A stretch of DNA of 64,000 nt from Toxorhynchites rutilus septentrionalis (lineage: Eukaryota; Arthropoda; Insecta; Diptera; Culicidae): the NCBI RefSeq assembly GCF_029784135.1, contig NC_073746.1, forward strand, positions 54,534,097 to 54,598,096, read 5' to 3'. This document shows positions 22,692 through 33,759 of the stretch, piece after piece. The position numbers and the translations under genes are program-made. Positions within the stretch are counted from its first letter, which is position 1; each line of letters opens with the position of its first letter. The notes beneath the pieces were generated by a model. That model was not told the origin of the DNA. It was given only the letters and a program-made list of their open reading frames with translations, and made no database searches.

Positions 22692-24108
22692 GACGTAGGA
22701 CTACGTCTAACCGGAAGATATAGGGGGTGAAATGGAAATCTAGGCACTGAACAAGTAGGAAAAAAATTATAGGAGGTTAGGTCCAAGATACGACCGCATT
22801 GTTGACGTAGAACTACGCTGTTATTTTATATAAGTCGCTTGTTTATACCTTCGGATATTATTCTATAATGCTGTGAAATTTTAGAAACAACTGCTTAGTA
22901 GAATAATCTCTGAAATGATTTTTTCATTGTAGAATCAGTTGACGATAATTGATTGATGATTCATTCTTGCCCTCGCAAAACAATCGTATGTCGCAATTTA
23001 TTTCATGTCAATGCATTGAAAATTTATCTCGAAGGCTATTCCGGTGGCCTTTTTCGAAATTGACATAGACTCGGCTACAGTCGATTATATACATGTTACA
23101 CCAGCACCATTATTCCATATCTCATAACTACATCAATATATCTTTGGCACCGCATGTAAACAACAACAATGATAACACTTGCAAGTAGCAAATATCATGC
23201 GACATGTTATTTAGTATTGCCTCAAAGGAATCGCACCTCTAGATATCGTTCGTACAAACTAAGCGTAAACCAAGCGCCAAACAAGCGTTCACCATAGCAT
23301 GCATACAGAGCCATACATTGGTGGCTTGAAACTACTAGCAATATAAACATTTCTCATCATTTTGCGCTATTCTCAAAAGAAACGCTTCTGTTAATATTAC
23401 TGGCCTCGAAAAGAGTTGCATTACTTTCTCATGCTCGCGAGAAGCCCAGCCGTCACCCTTAGTGGAGGAAGTTTTGCTACTGGCAAGCAAAACCTAATCA
23501 CATCCAAAATTCCAGAACATTTACTTTCTTGATGACTAAACAAGAGAAATAAATTCCTTTTGTTAATAACAACCTCGAAAACAGTAGCAATGCTTCATTA
23601 TGATCAATATTAGCGCAAATGCAATCCTAGTTGAAGGTAGTTTTGCGACTGGCACGCGAAACCAAATAACTTATAACATTCCAGTAAGACATTCAAGATG
23701 CTTGGTATTCCCAAATAATTTTTTGGTGCACAACCTTAACGTCTGCTTCGCTATAACGTCAGTTTAATGCATTGATGCATTCTCAAAGGCACCAACGAAG
23801 CCCTTATGAAGACGGAAAATAAACAATGTTAACTGCTTGGAAAAAGACTGAATTATGCCACACAACTTGTACTCTGCTGTAACACCCATCGATGCGAATT
23901 CGCTGATGAGTTTGTCAAGAGCGACCGCCTTCACCACCAGCGAGGGGAGCTTGATTTTGGTTGCTGCCTGGGCGTTTACATTTTCGACCGACGCGCCGAA
24001 ATCGCCTACTCCGCTGTTGTTCGATGCGGTGTCACATTCGCGAAGGCTCGGTTCAGTGCGAGCGCTTATCACTGCACCAACATCGCGTGCATCATTAGAT
24101 GACGCTTA

Positions 24109-25840
24109 AGGTGGAAACAGAATGCCGCGCGTTGCTTGCGTTTTGTACTAAAGCGTTTGCCTGACGCAGTCTGTTGATTCGTAATCACAATGTAGCGTTC
24201 GCATCGTCACTTTTTACGTAAACAAAAACAAAGTAAAACAGGGAGGCGATCTGGCGTAGTGGTAACATCCATGCCTCTCACGCTAAAGGTCACGAGTTCA
24301 ATTCTCACTCCCGACATTCTTCCAAAAATGTAAGTAGAAGTAAAAGTAAAAGTAGAAGTAAAAAGTGACGAACCAGCCAAATGAGTTGAAAATCACTATA
24401 ATACAGATAAAAAAAAAAAAAAGTAAAACACTCAACAAATTCAATCAACTAGTGAATCTTTTATTTAATTTCAATAATTCTATGTATGCAGATCACAGCT
24501 AGTTTAAAAATTGGAACTGAAAAAGACTGAACCGACATCGGAGAGCAGCCGTCATCGTACTACCTGAAATAATATGCGAGACACTGACTACCGTAGATGG
24601 TGAATTTGCCTTTGGAACTAGAAACGCGAATAGGATTTTTGGTATGCTGATGCGACAAAGAGACCGCGATTATGTCCTGACTTTGATGCATCTGGTGGAG
24701 AAAATCGCAACGGCGCTTCACAACTTCATAAGTGAAGAGGGTTGTGAAAGTTCTATGAATTTGAGAGTATGATGTGCTCAAGTTATACTTTTTATAGATT
24801 TGTCAGCAGTAGAAATATAAATAAGAACAATTCCAATAAGGCTTCGTATCAGCTACGTGACACACTCACCGGTTATGTAATAGATAATTAAATTAGATAA
24901 CTATGAATAAAAAATTAAAAAATCGACAACATGGCGTTTTTTTTTTCATTCCTCAACAATTGTGATCATTTTAGGACTCACTGAGGTCAACAGTCTCATG
25001 CAGATGAATAACGGTATGGTTATTTCATCAAGGTTTTTTTTGCGAATGAATCATGTCTCGGAGGTTTTGCTGCATGCATTGTTTTCACCATCAGCTTAAT
25101 GTCGCGAAGATCAATATTTTTGTGCTGAGAACTGATCGTTCAGGGTCGTAGTTGCTGGCAGTCCTACAATATAAAAAATATATATTTAAGACATTGAATA
25201 TCATTATAGCTATATCTTTTATTCACCTTCATTTGCTGACAAGTGTTTACAGAATCTTTAATGCTTCAAAATACTGCCTTGATGATGCTTCAATCGGTGT
25301 CAATCCTATACTTGGAGCACATTTATTCCGCGAATATCTATCACGTAACGGCTCTTCCACTTTCGTTTCAACACTTCCACCACAAAATAAAAGCATAAAA
25401 ACAAATCGAATAAGATGCCCTAATATTTAAAAAATGTTCAACTGTAATCTACCTCCTTGTTTCAGTGCATTTGGTATATCAGTCCAAATTTTCTATCTCG
25501 TGTGGCTGGTTTCACACAGTCGATGTTCCTTCGACCTGAAGCACTCGTTTGTTTTCACAAATTCAACTAGATTTGTTTCACACTCCATTTTCAACGAATT
25601 TCAGATCGTGGGAAAATCTTTTTCTTGTTGTGTCCATGGCATCAGCTGAATGTTTTTAAAAACAACACATTGACATATTCGACGCAAGCAGTTTAGAACA
25701 AACGTCAGCCTTTAGCACAACGATGCTAATGGCGCGACGCATCATTGTGGGCGACTATACGGAAACACACATATTTAAAATAAACTGTCAAAGCACAACT
25801 GTTCCAACGTGACGCATAACGCGGCATTCTGGTCCCACCT
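24109..25840. mobile_element. 1.73-kb PIF/Harbinger-like element with TTA target duplication
   Basis: Inverted ends AGGTGGAAACAGAATGCCGCG and AGGTGGGACCAGAATGCCGCG (about 19 of 21 identical) are flanked by TTA at 24106-24108 and 25841-25843. Repeat C provides the empty site, reading continuously across the insertion point. Three-base TWA duplications are characteristic of PIF/Harbinger. I find no transposase or Myb-like reading frame inside, so it appears non-autonomous. A SINE has inserted at 24241. Confidence 0.82.
24241..24419 (+). mobile_element. Short tRNA-derived SINE with 11-bp target duplication
   Basis: The head shows box A-like TGGCGTAGTGGTAACATCC and box B-like GGTCACGAGTTCAATTCTC. 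A body with AGTAGAAGTAAAAGTAAAAG and a poly(A) tail follows. The direct repeat AAAGTAAAACA (24230-24240 and 24420-24430) marks the insertion. Unlike the SINEs at 72 and 6093 it lies on the plus strand and has a shorter body. Confidence 0.85.
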
Positions 25841-27616
25841 TTACCTCGAAATTTTATTGCCCCTGGCAATGCGTTCGTTTTTTGCAGGGCTCGAGCCTGC
25901 CTTCCTCTTCTTCTTGCTTATCGCACACTACGCGAAGCGTCCAATTTATGACGCGGAAAGAAGAACACACGATACGAATAACGCGAAAAACGAACAGAAA
26001 AATCAAACGACGATTTCCAAGTTGGATTACCACTGGTGGGGTCCAATCTTAGAACGAAGCGCAGCGAAAGCAAAGTGAACTGGATCAGTGTCTTAGAATA
26101 TCAACAAATATTCACGAGTAACGAATATGATTGTATTTCAATGTAAATGACTTTTTTTTAGCTCGAAACACACTGCCCTCATTATATTGATGACAATAAC
26201 AAACGAGTTCATTTTGTTCATATCGCTGATGCAAGAACAAATTTGCTATAATGAATGAATGCGGCATTGAGTGGGGTTCATAACTTCGCTATTATTTATA
26301 CTTAATATCAAAAGCAACAAATTGATATTTCTCACATTCGAAACGATATTCGTTCTGGCATTGATTTCGAGCCAAAATTCAAAAATAAAATAAAATTAGT
26401 CAGGCTGGATCATTTAGAGAACAAAAACGCCAGAGCTCGATGAAACGATCTTTGCAAGAAATCGCGCAGGATCTTGTTTGGCGAGAGGGTAACAACGGCA
26501 TCGCGAACGATCCCTAAAAACCGTATTGCAATTGAATAACAATTGCTCCTAGACTCGATGGTCAAATGGATTACAACATATCATAATCTTCTTGTTGCCT
26601 GCGTTGATTTGGAAGGACTTAAGCATCAGTACAATCCGACCTACATAAAAACCAGCCGCACACAGCTACCTCTGTCTGGTTAAAAGTAAACAACAGCTGA
26701 TATTCATTTGGCTGAAATGAAATTCTGTTCTGGCATTCTGAATGATCAAGATGAAAATGACATTGGGTGGAAAAATAAACATCAAAACATATTGATGAAC
26801 AAAAGTTCATTTGCTCATATTCACTGGTTGCTTGGATCTGTCATTTTGATTTTCGTTTGGAGTATATAGGTTTTCGATGCAACCTTGCCCGAAAATATAA
26901 GCTTTTGAGCTAAACGAAAATGATTTTTTTCAACACTGAACTGGATTACTCAACAGTCCGATGCCGAATGAAAGTTTGCCTCAGCGAGATCCACTGTTTA
27001 TAATCTAGGCAAGTATTCCCCTTCATTCTTCTTCTTTTCCTTTGTTCACGGAGACTTTAAATCCAACGATTTCCCCTCCGTTGGTCGTCGATAAGTTGCT
27101 CGTTATTGATGGCTCTGTTCGGGAAACCACTCAAATGGACAGAACAAATGTATGGGAAAATAGAAACACTTAAAGTTTTTATGAATTTTAACCATTTACT
27201 AACCAGGGGATTCTAATGTATGTCATATTAAACTAATCTTACGGAATTTCCGATTCGTTTAGTATGTAAATCGCCAAAATCCGTTCGCGGCAAAAATAGT
27301 TATAAACGTTAGATCGCAAAGGGTTTTGCATCAATTGATAGGAAATATATCTACGCATCTATCATAACGAATAACATTTCATTTTTCTTGAGATAAATAA
27401 TTGAATAATTGTGAAATATCAAGCATTGTCAAAATGCACTATGTGCCCATTTTTGATTGGTCCATTTTGTGCTCCTCAAATCGTACCGACCAAAACGGGC
27501 AACCAGAGCAGCAGCGAAATAGAATGAAGCACGATTGGAAAGGAAAAAGAAAAAAATGAACGAAACATTGGTCGCAGTCTCACACATGCGTAATTCTCGA
27601 GCCAGCCAGTCAGCTT

Positions 27617-27655
27617 AAAAATCCCCGCTCCGCTGCCGTAACGATCATTCTCATT
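27617..27655 (+). promoter_or_regulatory. Histone-like core promoter of H2A unit, copy 1
   Basis: A TATA-like TTAAAAAT near 27615-27622 is followed 31 bp later by TCATTCT and TCATTCA, both close to the PyCATTCPu cap-site motif of histone genes. A short leader (CACCACATCGGTTCGCATC...) leads to the H2A ATG at 27715. In copies 2 and 3 a 200-bp insert splits this promoter exactly at the cap box. Confidence 0.55.
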
Positions 27656-27714
27656 CAAACCGTACACCACATCGGTTCGCATCACAACACATCAACAAAC
27701 CAACTCAAGCAGCC

Positions 27715-27800
27715 ATGTCTGGACATGGTAAAGGAGGAAAAGTTAAGGGAAAGGCAAAATCCCGCTCGAACCGTGTTGATCTGGAGTTCCCCGCAAGGGT
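27715..27800 (+). pseudogene. Histone H2A N-terminal fragment (copy 1)
   Basis: From ATG the frame reads MSGHGKGGKVKGKAKSRSNR, which is the H2A tail (the canonical insect protein has R at position 4) and continues VDLEFPAR in place of AGLQFPVGR. The frame is then cut by LINE B at 27801. The rest of this unit resumes at 37040. It is clearly histone-derived, but it is not functional. Confidence 0.92.
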
Positions 27801-27964
27801 CGTGAGCGCTCAACTTCCGCGCTGAACAGACGCGTTTTTGCTATCTTTTCGTGGAAGTCGAACAAAAGCTAATATTACCAGTATAGTCGTTTTTTTTTTC
27901 ATCATAAACGCTTCCTGCTCATCGCTGAGCCGTTCCGTGTAGTGCACGGAAAAACGACATCGCG

Positions 27965-29008
27965 ATGGGTCGCCGAGAAAACACATTCCGAATAGATTTT
28001 TCGAATGTACCAAAAAAACCGGACAATGTTAAAGTGCACCAATTCTGTGCTACCGTTCTGTGTCTAAAATAAGATGAAGTGCTGAGAATACAGAACAGCA
28101 GAGCTCTCGGTGTAACATTCGTCAAAGTCACTGACCTCGCATTAGCGCAACGAATCTGCGAAGAACACAACAATAAACACGAGATCACGGTAGACGGGGA
28201 AAGTTATCCACTGAAAATTACGCTAGAGGAGGGTGCAGTGGAAGTGAAGCTCTACGATTTGTCCGAAGCCGTGTCTGACAAAAAAATCGCCGAGGTACTC
28301 GCAAGGTACGGTGACGTCATCTTCATTCGGGAGCAGCTCAACGGAACTGATGTTCTCTTCCCCGGTACACCGACCGACATCAGAGTAGTTAAAATGATTG
28401 TAAAACAAAACATAGAGTCCTGGGTCACTATCGACGGAGAGATGACACAGGTATCGTACTTCGGTCAACGACAAACTTGCCGACACTGCCGTGAATACAT
28501 CCACATTGGGGTTACTTGTGTGCAGAATAAAAAGCTGCTCATACAAAAGTCGTATGCCGAGGCCGCTAAGCAGACTAGTGTCCCATCTATACCGCTGAAA
28601 AAAGCGAACCAAGCAAATAAAAATCCGAACTATCCCGCATTAAGTACGAAACAAATAACTAAAAACACGATAAAACCGGCAAGCATGCCGCCGCCAAACA
28701 AAAATTCTCAGCATAAGCTGTTACCATCACCGATCCGTAACGAACAAAATTTTCCAGCATTACCCTCTACCTCGGGTTCGACTCAACCATCGGGCAGTGG
28801 GTCGTTGACCGATACCACAGGTCAGCAACCTCCTGTTAACAGTGGAGTGGTACGCAAAACTGTTAGCGGCAAGTCCGATGGGAACGACACCGATACATCA
28901 GTTGGCTCAACTCGCTCTACAAGAAATCTCCGCGTTCGCTTACCAGGCAAGAAGCACCTCTTAGAGGACGAAGACGACAAGCGGGAAGAGAGTTATCTAC
29001 CATCATAA
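27965..29008 (+). pseudogene. LINE B ORF1 (gag-like), one nonsense codon
   Basis: The start MGRRENTFRIDF matches MNRRENTFRIDY of copy 2. TAA at 28070-28072 replaces a codon that is open in copy 2, so the protein is interrupted after 35 codons; the frame then stays open. The middle of the protein resembles an RRM-like fold followed by a CX2CX4HX4C zinc knuckle (CRHCREYIHIGVTC) and a Ser/Pro-rich tail. ORF1 proteins of this kind bind LINE RNA in the ribonucleoprotein. Its stop overlaps the ORF2 start (TAATG). Confidence 0.85.
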
Positions 29009-30878
29009 TGACTGACCGCTTCAGCTACAATATTCCGTCCATCAACATCAACACGATAACGAACGCAACAAAGATAGACGCACTTCGGACCTTTGTCCGA
29101 GCGCTAGACCTAGACATCGTGTTCTTGCAGGAAGTAGAAAATGAACAGCTATCTCTTTCTAACTTCAACATCGTTTGCAACGTAGATCACACAAGACGGG
29201 GAACGGCAATAGCGCTAAAGGAACATATACAATTCTCGCATGTCGAAAAGAGTTTGGATGGCCGTCTCATTGCATTGAGAATACAGAACATAACTCTCTG
29301 CAACGTTTATGCGCCATCGGGTACAGCTTTTCGTGCGGATAGAGAGCGATTTTTCAATGGAACACTTGCTTACTATCTCCGATACAACACACATCACGTC
29401 ATTCTCGCTGGCGATTTTAACTGTGTACTTCGTCCGTGCGACTCTACGAGTTCCAACTCAAGCCCAGCACTACAAGCAACCGTTCAACAGTTGCAGCTTC
29501 AAGACGTGTGGGTTAAGCTGTACCCTGCGATGCCTTCACCCACATACGTTACACACAATGCGGCATCCCGGCTCGATCGTATGTACGTAAGCGCAGGGCT
29601 ATGCGCACAACTTCGAAGCGCAGCAACACACGTTTGTTCCTTTACGGACCACAAAGCGCTAATAGCACGCATCTGCCTTCCCCATCTCGGCACCGAACAT
29701 GGTCGAGGATACTGGTCCCTTCATTCGCATCTACTAACTGCCGAAAATGTAGAAGATTTTCGAATTCGGTGGCAGTTTTGGACACATCAACGGAGGAATT
29801 TCCCAAGCTGGTTGACGTGGTGGATGTCATACGCGAAACCTAAATTCAAAAAGTTTTATCGTTGGAAGTCAAGGGAAATTTTTAATATTTTCAACGCTGA
29901 GAACCAACGACTACACGCGCAACTACGAATTGCCTATGATGGTTACTACCAGAATCCCGCTATGCTAGTAACAATCAACCGTGTAAAAGCACAAATGCTT
30001 TCACTACAGCGGAAGTTTACGAAAATTTTTTTACGCATCAACGAGACGTTTGTAGCGGGGGAGAGTTTGTCTACCTTCCAACTAGGAGATAGAAGACGAA
30101 AAAACACAGCTGTAACAGAATTGCAGAACGAGCGAGGAGAACAAATTCAAGGTACTATCGAAATTGAGCAGCACATGTTTCGGTATTTCGTGAACCTGTA
30201 TGCGGCAGAAGAGACGAGTCAGGCAACAGAAGAGAATTTCCGAAGCGAGAGGGCGATACCCGAGAATGACGAAGTCAATACTGCACTGATGGATGAGATC
30301 ACCATCAATGAAATCGAGCATGCCATCCGAACGTCGCAGAAACGAAAATCGCCGGGCAGCGATGGGATACCGGTTGAGTTCTACCAGCGTACGTACGACG
30401 TGATATACCGTGAACTCTTCTTCATAATCAACGAAGCTGTGAGAGATGAGTTACCCGCAGGTTTCACTGACGGCACAATCGTTCTAATAAAAAAGAAAGG
30501 TGGCGATGTAACGGCGAGATCATACCGTCCGATTAGCCTGCTCAACGTTGACTATAAAATTTTGAGCAGAGTACTGAAAATCCGTCTAGAAGCAATACTT
30601 CGGACTCATCGTGCTCTGAGTGACGTACAGAAGTGCGCTAGCAATGATCGGTCTATTTATCAAGCTACACTATCGTTAAAAGACCGAATCGCTCAACTGT
30701 ATGCAAGGAGACTGAAAGGGAAGATGATATCTTTCGACATGGAGCACGCGTTCGATCGGGTCTCGCATGAGTTCCTGTATCGGACCCTACTCGCTCTGGG
30801 AATAAACCAGAGCTTCGTTGGCTGGCTTACGAGAGTAAAGAACGCTTCTACATCCAAGCTGCTAATGAATGGACACTT
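29008..30878 (+). pseudogene. LINE B ORF2, endonuclease and RT fingers/palm
   Basis: Residues 1-230 form an apurinic-type endonuclease: ININTITNATKIDALRTFVR, FLQEVENEQ (Glu), YAPSGTAF, LAGDFNCVLRP, RLDRMYV and FTDHKALIA. RT follows, with KSPGSDGIPVEFYQR, SYRPISLLNVDYKILSRVL and the first catalytic block FDMEHAFDRVSH. The frame stops being LINE sequence after LLMNGH, where another element is inserted. The remainder is at 35691-36987. The enzyme would nick genomic DNA and prime reverse transcription. Confidence 0.88.
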
Positions 30879-31341
30879 TTTTTTTGTCGTAGGACTACGT
30901 CTAACCGGAAGATATAGGGGGTGAAATGGAAATCTAGGCACTGAACAAGTAGGAAAAAATGCAAGATTTGGAACGCTTATAACTCGAGCATTTCTCAATA
31001 GATCGCAAAGGTTTTTGCATCAATTGATAGGAAATATATCTACGCATCTATCATAACGAATAACATTTCATTTTTCTTGAGATAAATAATTGAATAATTG
31101 TGAAATATCAAGCATTGTCAAAATGCACTATGTGCCCATTTTTGATTGGTCCATTTTGTGCTCCTCAAATCGTACCGACCAAAACGGGCAACCAGAGCAG
31201 CAGCGAAATAGAATGAAGCACGATTGGAAAGGAAAAAGAAAAAATATGAACGAAACATTGGTCGCAGTCTCACACATGCGTAATTCTCGAGTCAGCCAGT
31301 CAGCTTAAAAATCCCCGCTCCGCTGCCGTAACGCTCATTCT

Positions 31342-31540
31342 TTGTGTGGACACCGACTGGACAACATCGTTGCTGGACGGGCTGGACGGCGAGGGATCGA
31401 GTGCCTTTCTCAAGGCAAGAGGGCGGAGGTGGTAGCGCTGGAGTAAAGTAGAGTAAAGTTTTCAAAGGGCCTTTCTCAAGGCTAGAGACGAATGAATTGC
31501 AAAAGTTTAAAGTCTCTATAATACAATACCTTCCTTCCTT
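31342..31540 (+). mobile_element. 199-bp SINE-like insert in H2A promoter (copy 2)
   Basis: It is flanked by the 16-bp repeats CCGTAACGCTCATTCT (31326-31341) and CCGTAACGATCATTCT (31541-31556), one mismatch. It ends in tandem CCTT. Copy 1 of the H2A element has the empty site (27640-27655), and copy 3 has the same insert. The internal block GCCTTTCTCAAGGC occurs twice. No tRNA-like box pair is evident, so its class is open. Confidence 0.75.
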
Positions 31541-31619
31541 CCGTAACGATCATTCTCATTCAAACCGTACACCACATCAGTTCGCATCACAACACATCAA
31601 CAAACCAACCCAAGCAGCC

Positions 31620-31829
31620 ATGTCTGGACATGGCAAATGAGGAAAAGTGAAGGGAAAGGCAAAATCCCGCTCGAACCGTGTTGGTCTGGAGTTTCCCGCA
31701 AAGGTAGCTAGGCCGAGCGCGTTAGTACCAGTGCACCAGTCCACCTAGCCGGCGTTATATAGTTTCGGCCGCCGAAGTGATCGAGTTAGCTGGCAAAGCT
31801 GCTCGCGACGATAAGAAAATCCGCATTCG
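31620..31829 (+). pseudogene. Histone H2A unit 1 (copy 2), degenerate
   Basis: ATG then MSGHGK followed by TGA instead of GGA/GGC, then GKVKGKAKSRSNR continues. About seven codons (GRIHRLL) are missing after the FPA/FPV position. Later frames show AERV, AP-V-LAGV-, and VIELAGKAARDDKK matching H2A helix alpha3/L2. A frameshift separates the two halves. Nonfunctional. Confidence 0.88.
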
Positions 31830-32060
31830 GAACAGAACACATTCGGTTCGGTGGATATCAAGACAACAGGCAGTTGCAGCGAGTGGCGAGTGGCAAACGC
31901 AATTGCAAAACGGCAGCAGGTAACAGAAAAAAAGTTTGTTCTTTATACAAACTGCTTTGGTGGCAAATCCAGAACAAGGCGGCATCGAGGGCGTTCGAAA
32001 TGTTTTTTTTCAAAACCACGAGTACTAAGTTTTCTAAATTGGAACCATTCCATAAAACAA

Positions 32061-32076
32061 GGCGCTTTTCAGGGCC
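32061..32076 (+). terminator. Histone 3' stem-loop, one mismatch (copy 2, unit 1)
   Basis: GGCGCTTTTCAGGGCC differs by one base from the canonical GGCCCTTTTCAGGGCC histone mRNA stem-loop. A purine-rich AAAAAAGAG follows about 15 bp later, in the place of the histone downstream element. The same sequence occurs at 33380-33395, 62008-62023 and, with a loop change, 37401-37416. Confidence 0.75.
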
Positions 32077-32672
32077 ATTAAACCTTCCAAAAAAGAGTTT
32101 AGGAAATACAGTTCAATGCTTTCTAAAACATTATCCGAAATAATAATAAAACACAAATTGATGTTTTCATAATTTGTTTGCCAGGATCTGATGAGTATGT
32201 GAATTTGGCAGTTGTTCTGAGCTTATTGATAGTTGGGGACTTTCCTGATTATTCAATTTTCACCAATTCTTAAATTGTTTCCAGATTGAAAGTACATTAA
32301 TTTACAATAAGTTCGACATTTAGTTAATTGGACGGACATGTAATGCGACTTATTTAGTTGGACATTTTTGTAAACATAGAGATCCAAATTATGACCCCAC
32401 ATTGAAAGTCGACACTGTACCACTGTCATCGCAAATGTTCAATTACAGGTTAAAATCGCCTCCAATGCGACACTGAGTGGCGCTTCGGCACGTCGCATTG
32501 AATGTAATTTACTGTACAACATGTCACAAAACTGGATGGGAAGAAATTTTCCAACTGTGAAAGCTGTGGCGAGTGGCAAACGTAATCGCTAAACAGAAAG
32601 GTTTAGCCGAACAAGATGGGGATATCGAGAGATAACAAAACAATAAACTCTTTAGATTGAAGATAATTTTGT

Positions 32673-32688
32673 GATCCTGAAAAGGACC
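32673..32688 (-). terminator. Histone 3' stem-loop on the minus strand (copy 2)
   Basis: Read on the minus strand it is GGTCCTTTTCAGGATC: a six-pair stem (one G-U) with loop TTTC, followed by CTAAAGAGTT at the downstream-element position. It implies that an oppositely transcribed histone gene end was part of the captured DNA. Copy 3 retains a mutated version near 62621-62640. I do not recognise the minus-strand coding sequence that should precede it. Confidence 0.6.
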
Positions 32689-32848
32689 CTTTTTAGCCTG
32701 CATGTGAATCCAACGAGCGAACAAATCCTAATGAATGTATTTTTTTGCCATCGCTCCCTTTTAACGCTCATTCGTTCGTCTCGTTGGACTCGCCCCTCTG
32801 GCTGAGTCTGCCGATTTGTCTCTATCCTGTGAGTGTGTACCGCTAGAG

Positions 32849-32855
32849 TATAAAA
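32849..32855 (+). promoter_or_regulatory. TATA box of H2A unit 2 (copy 2)
   Basis: TATAAAA within CTAGAGTATAAAACACGC, about 75 bp upstream of the degenerate H2A start. The same box is present in copy 3 at 62777-62783. No clean CATTC cap box is visible at the expected distance. Confidence 0.5.
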
Positions 32856-32924
32856 CACGCGGACCCCAAAAAAATATCTTATTTTCTTTCAAACCGTAAA
32901 CACGTGTGGTTGTACGGCATCGGC

Positions 32925-33155
32925 ATCGTGGACGTAACAAAGGAGGACAAGTTAAGGGAAAGGCAAAGTCCCACTCGAACCGTGCAGGTGTGCAGTTCCC
33001 CGTAGGTGTATCCGCCAATTGCTCAGCAAGGGTAGCTAGGCCGAACGCGTTAGCACCAGTGCACCAGTCCACCTAGCCGGCGTTATATAGTTTCGGCCGC
33101 CGAAGTGATCGAGTTGGCTGGTAAAGCTGCTCGCGACGATAATAAAACCCGCATT
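32925..33155 (+). pseudogene. Histone H2A unit 2 (copy 2), start codon lost
   Basis: The position of the ATG reads ATC (32925-32927). The frame then gives [20 protein letters not shown] and PVG, matching H2A loop and alphaN. Later, AERV-T-APVHLAGVI and in a second frame EVIELAGKAARDDNKTR follow H2A order. Several frame breaks and stops. The AGxQFPVG phrase is closer to canonical H2A than unit 1, so the two units diverged separately. Confidence 0.88.
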
Positions 33156-33557
33156 CAGAACACAACACATCAAGACTACAACAGGCAGTTGCAGCGAGTG
33201 GCGAGTGGCAAACGCAATCGCAAAACGGCAGCAGGTAACAGAAGAAAAAAGTTTGTGCTTTATACAAACTGCTTTGGTGGCAAATCCAGAATAAGGCGGC
33301 ATCGAGGGCGTTCGAAATGGTTTTTGTTCAAAACCACGAGTACTAAGTTTTCTAAATTGGAACCATTCCATAAAACAAGGCGCTTTTCAGGGCCATTAAA
33401 CCTTCCAAAAAAGAGTTTAGGAAATACAGTTCAATGCTTTCTAAAACAATTGGTCGTGATGGACGTACATGGGGATCAAAGACAATGTAAAGATGTATTC
33501 CATGTACGGGGCTAGGTGGTGAGCCTTCATAAAAAAACGCAAAAACTCAATGCCAAA

Positions 33558-33573
33558 GGTTCTTTTCAGAACC
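33558..33573 (+). terminator. Perfect histone 3' stem-loop, right end of H2A element (copy 2)
   Basis: GGTTCTTTTCAGAACC is a perfect six-pair stem with the canonical TTTC loop, preceded by CCAAA and followed by ACC and a purine-rich AAAGAGTAAACAG. It fits the consensus bound by stem-loop binding protein. Identical 16-mers occur at 37947-37962 and 63324-63339. Confidence 0.88.
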
Positions 33574-33759
33574 ACCAACATGTTCATAAAGAGTAAACAG
33601 TAAACTAATCCATTTTTCAGGTAGATAGGTAGGTATTCACGTAGGAGAAGAAAATAAAACAATATATTTCAAATATATATTTAACAAAAGCTGTCCCCTT
33701 TGTATAGTCCTACGTCACTCCGGTTATGTCCCCGACATTACCCACCCGTCTTTTTTTTT

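Larger units (their letters stand above)
22769..27309 (-). mobile_element. Repeat D: inverted copy of repeat C, itself interrupted
   Basis: Plus-strand 22769-24108 and 25841-27309 are the reverse complement, in order, of repeat C (17470 back to about 15560): GACGTAGAACTACGCT palindrome at 22804-22819, TTCATTGTAGAATCAGTTG, GCTACAGTCGATTATATACA, the GTTTTGCTACTGGCAAGCAA block, the GCGACACCGAA-rich block, the TATA box and TTTTTGCCGCGAACGG in reverse. It lacks about 80 bp of the C left end, replaced by the H2A host element. The interruption is the TTA-flanked element at 24109-25840. Confidence 0.75.
30879..33759 (+). mobile_element. Histone-H2A element, copy 2
   Basis: The left end has the palindrome-like GTCGTAGGACTACGTC (30885-30900) after a T run; the right end has GTCCTACGTCACTCCGG (33703-33719) and ACCCACCCGTC with a T run. 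Cargo in order: left interior, promoter with 200-bp insert, H2A unit 1 (31620), stem-loop (32061), passenger MITE (about 32290-32518), antisense stem-loop (32673), TATA (32849), H2A unit 2 (32925), two stem-loops (33380 region and 33558). It lies in LINE B; together with LINE A copy 2 it is bracketed by ACACTT at 30873-30878 and 35685-35690. Confidence 0.82.

Noticed and set aside
23764..24072. Histone H1-like protein on the minus strand in repeat D
   Set aside because: The 102-codon frame (TKIKLPSLVVKAVALDKLIS and AEYKLCGI) does not follow the H1 winged-helix pattern convincingly and the equivalent frame is not open in repeat C.
30885..30900. Helitron termini for the H2A elements
   Set aside because: Gene capture suggests Helitrons, but I see no 5' TC start, no 3' CTRR with hairpin, and no A-T host dinucleotide signature at the borders.
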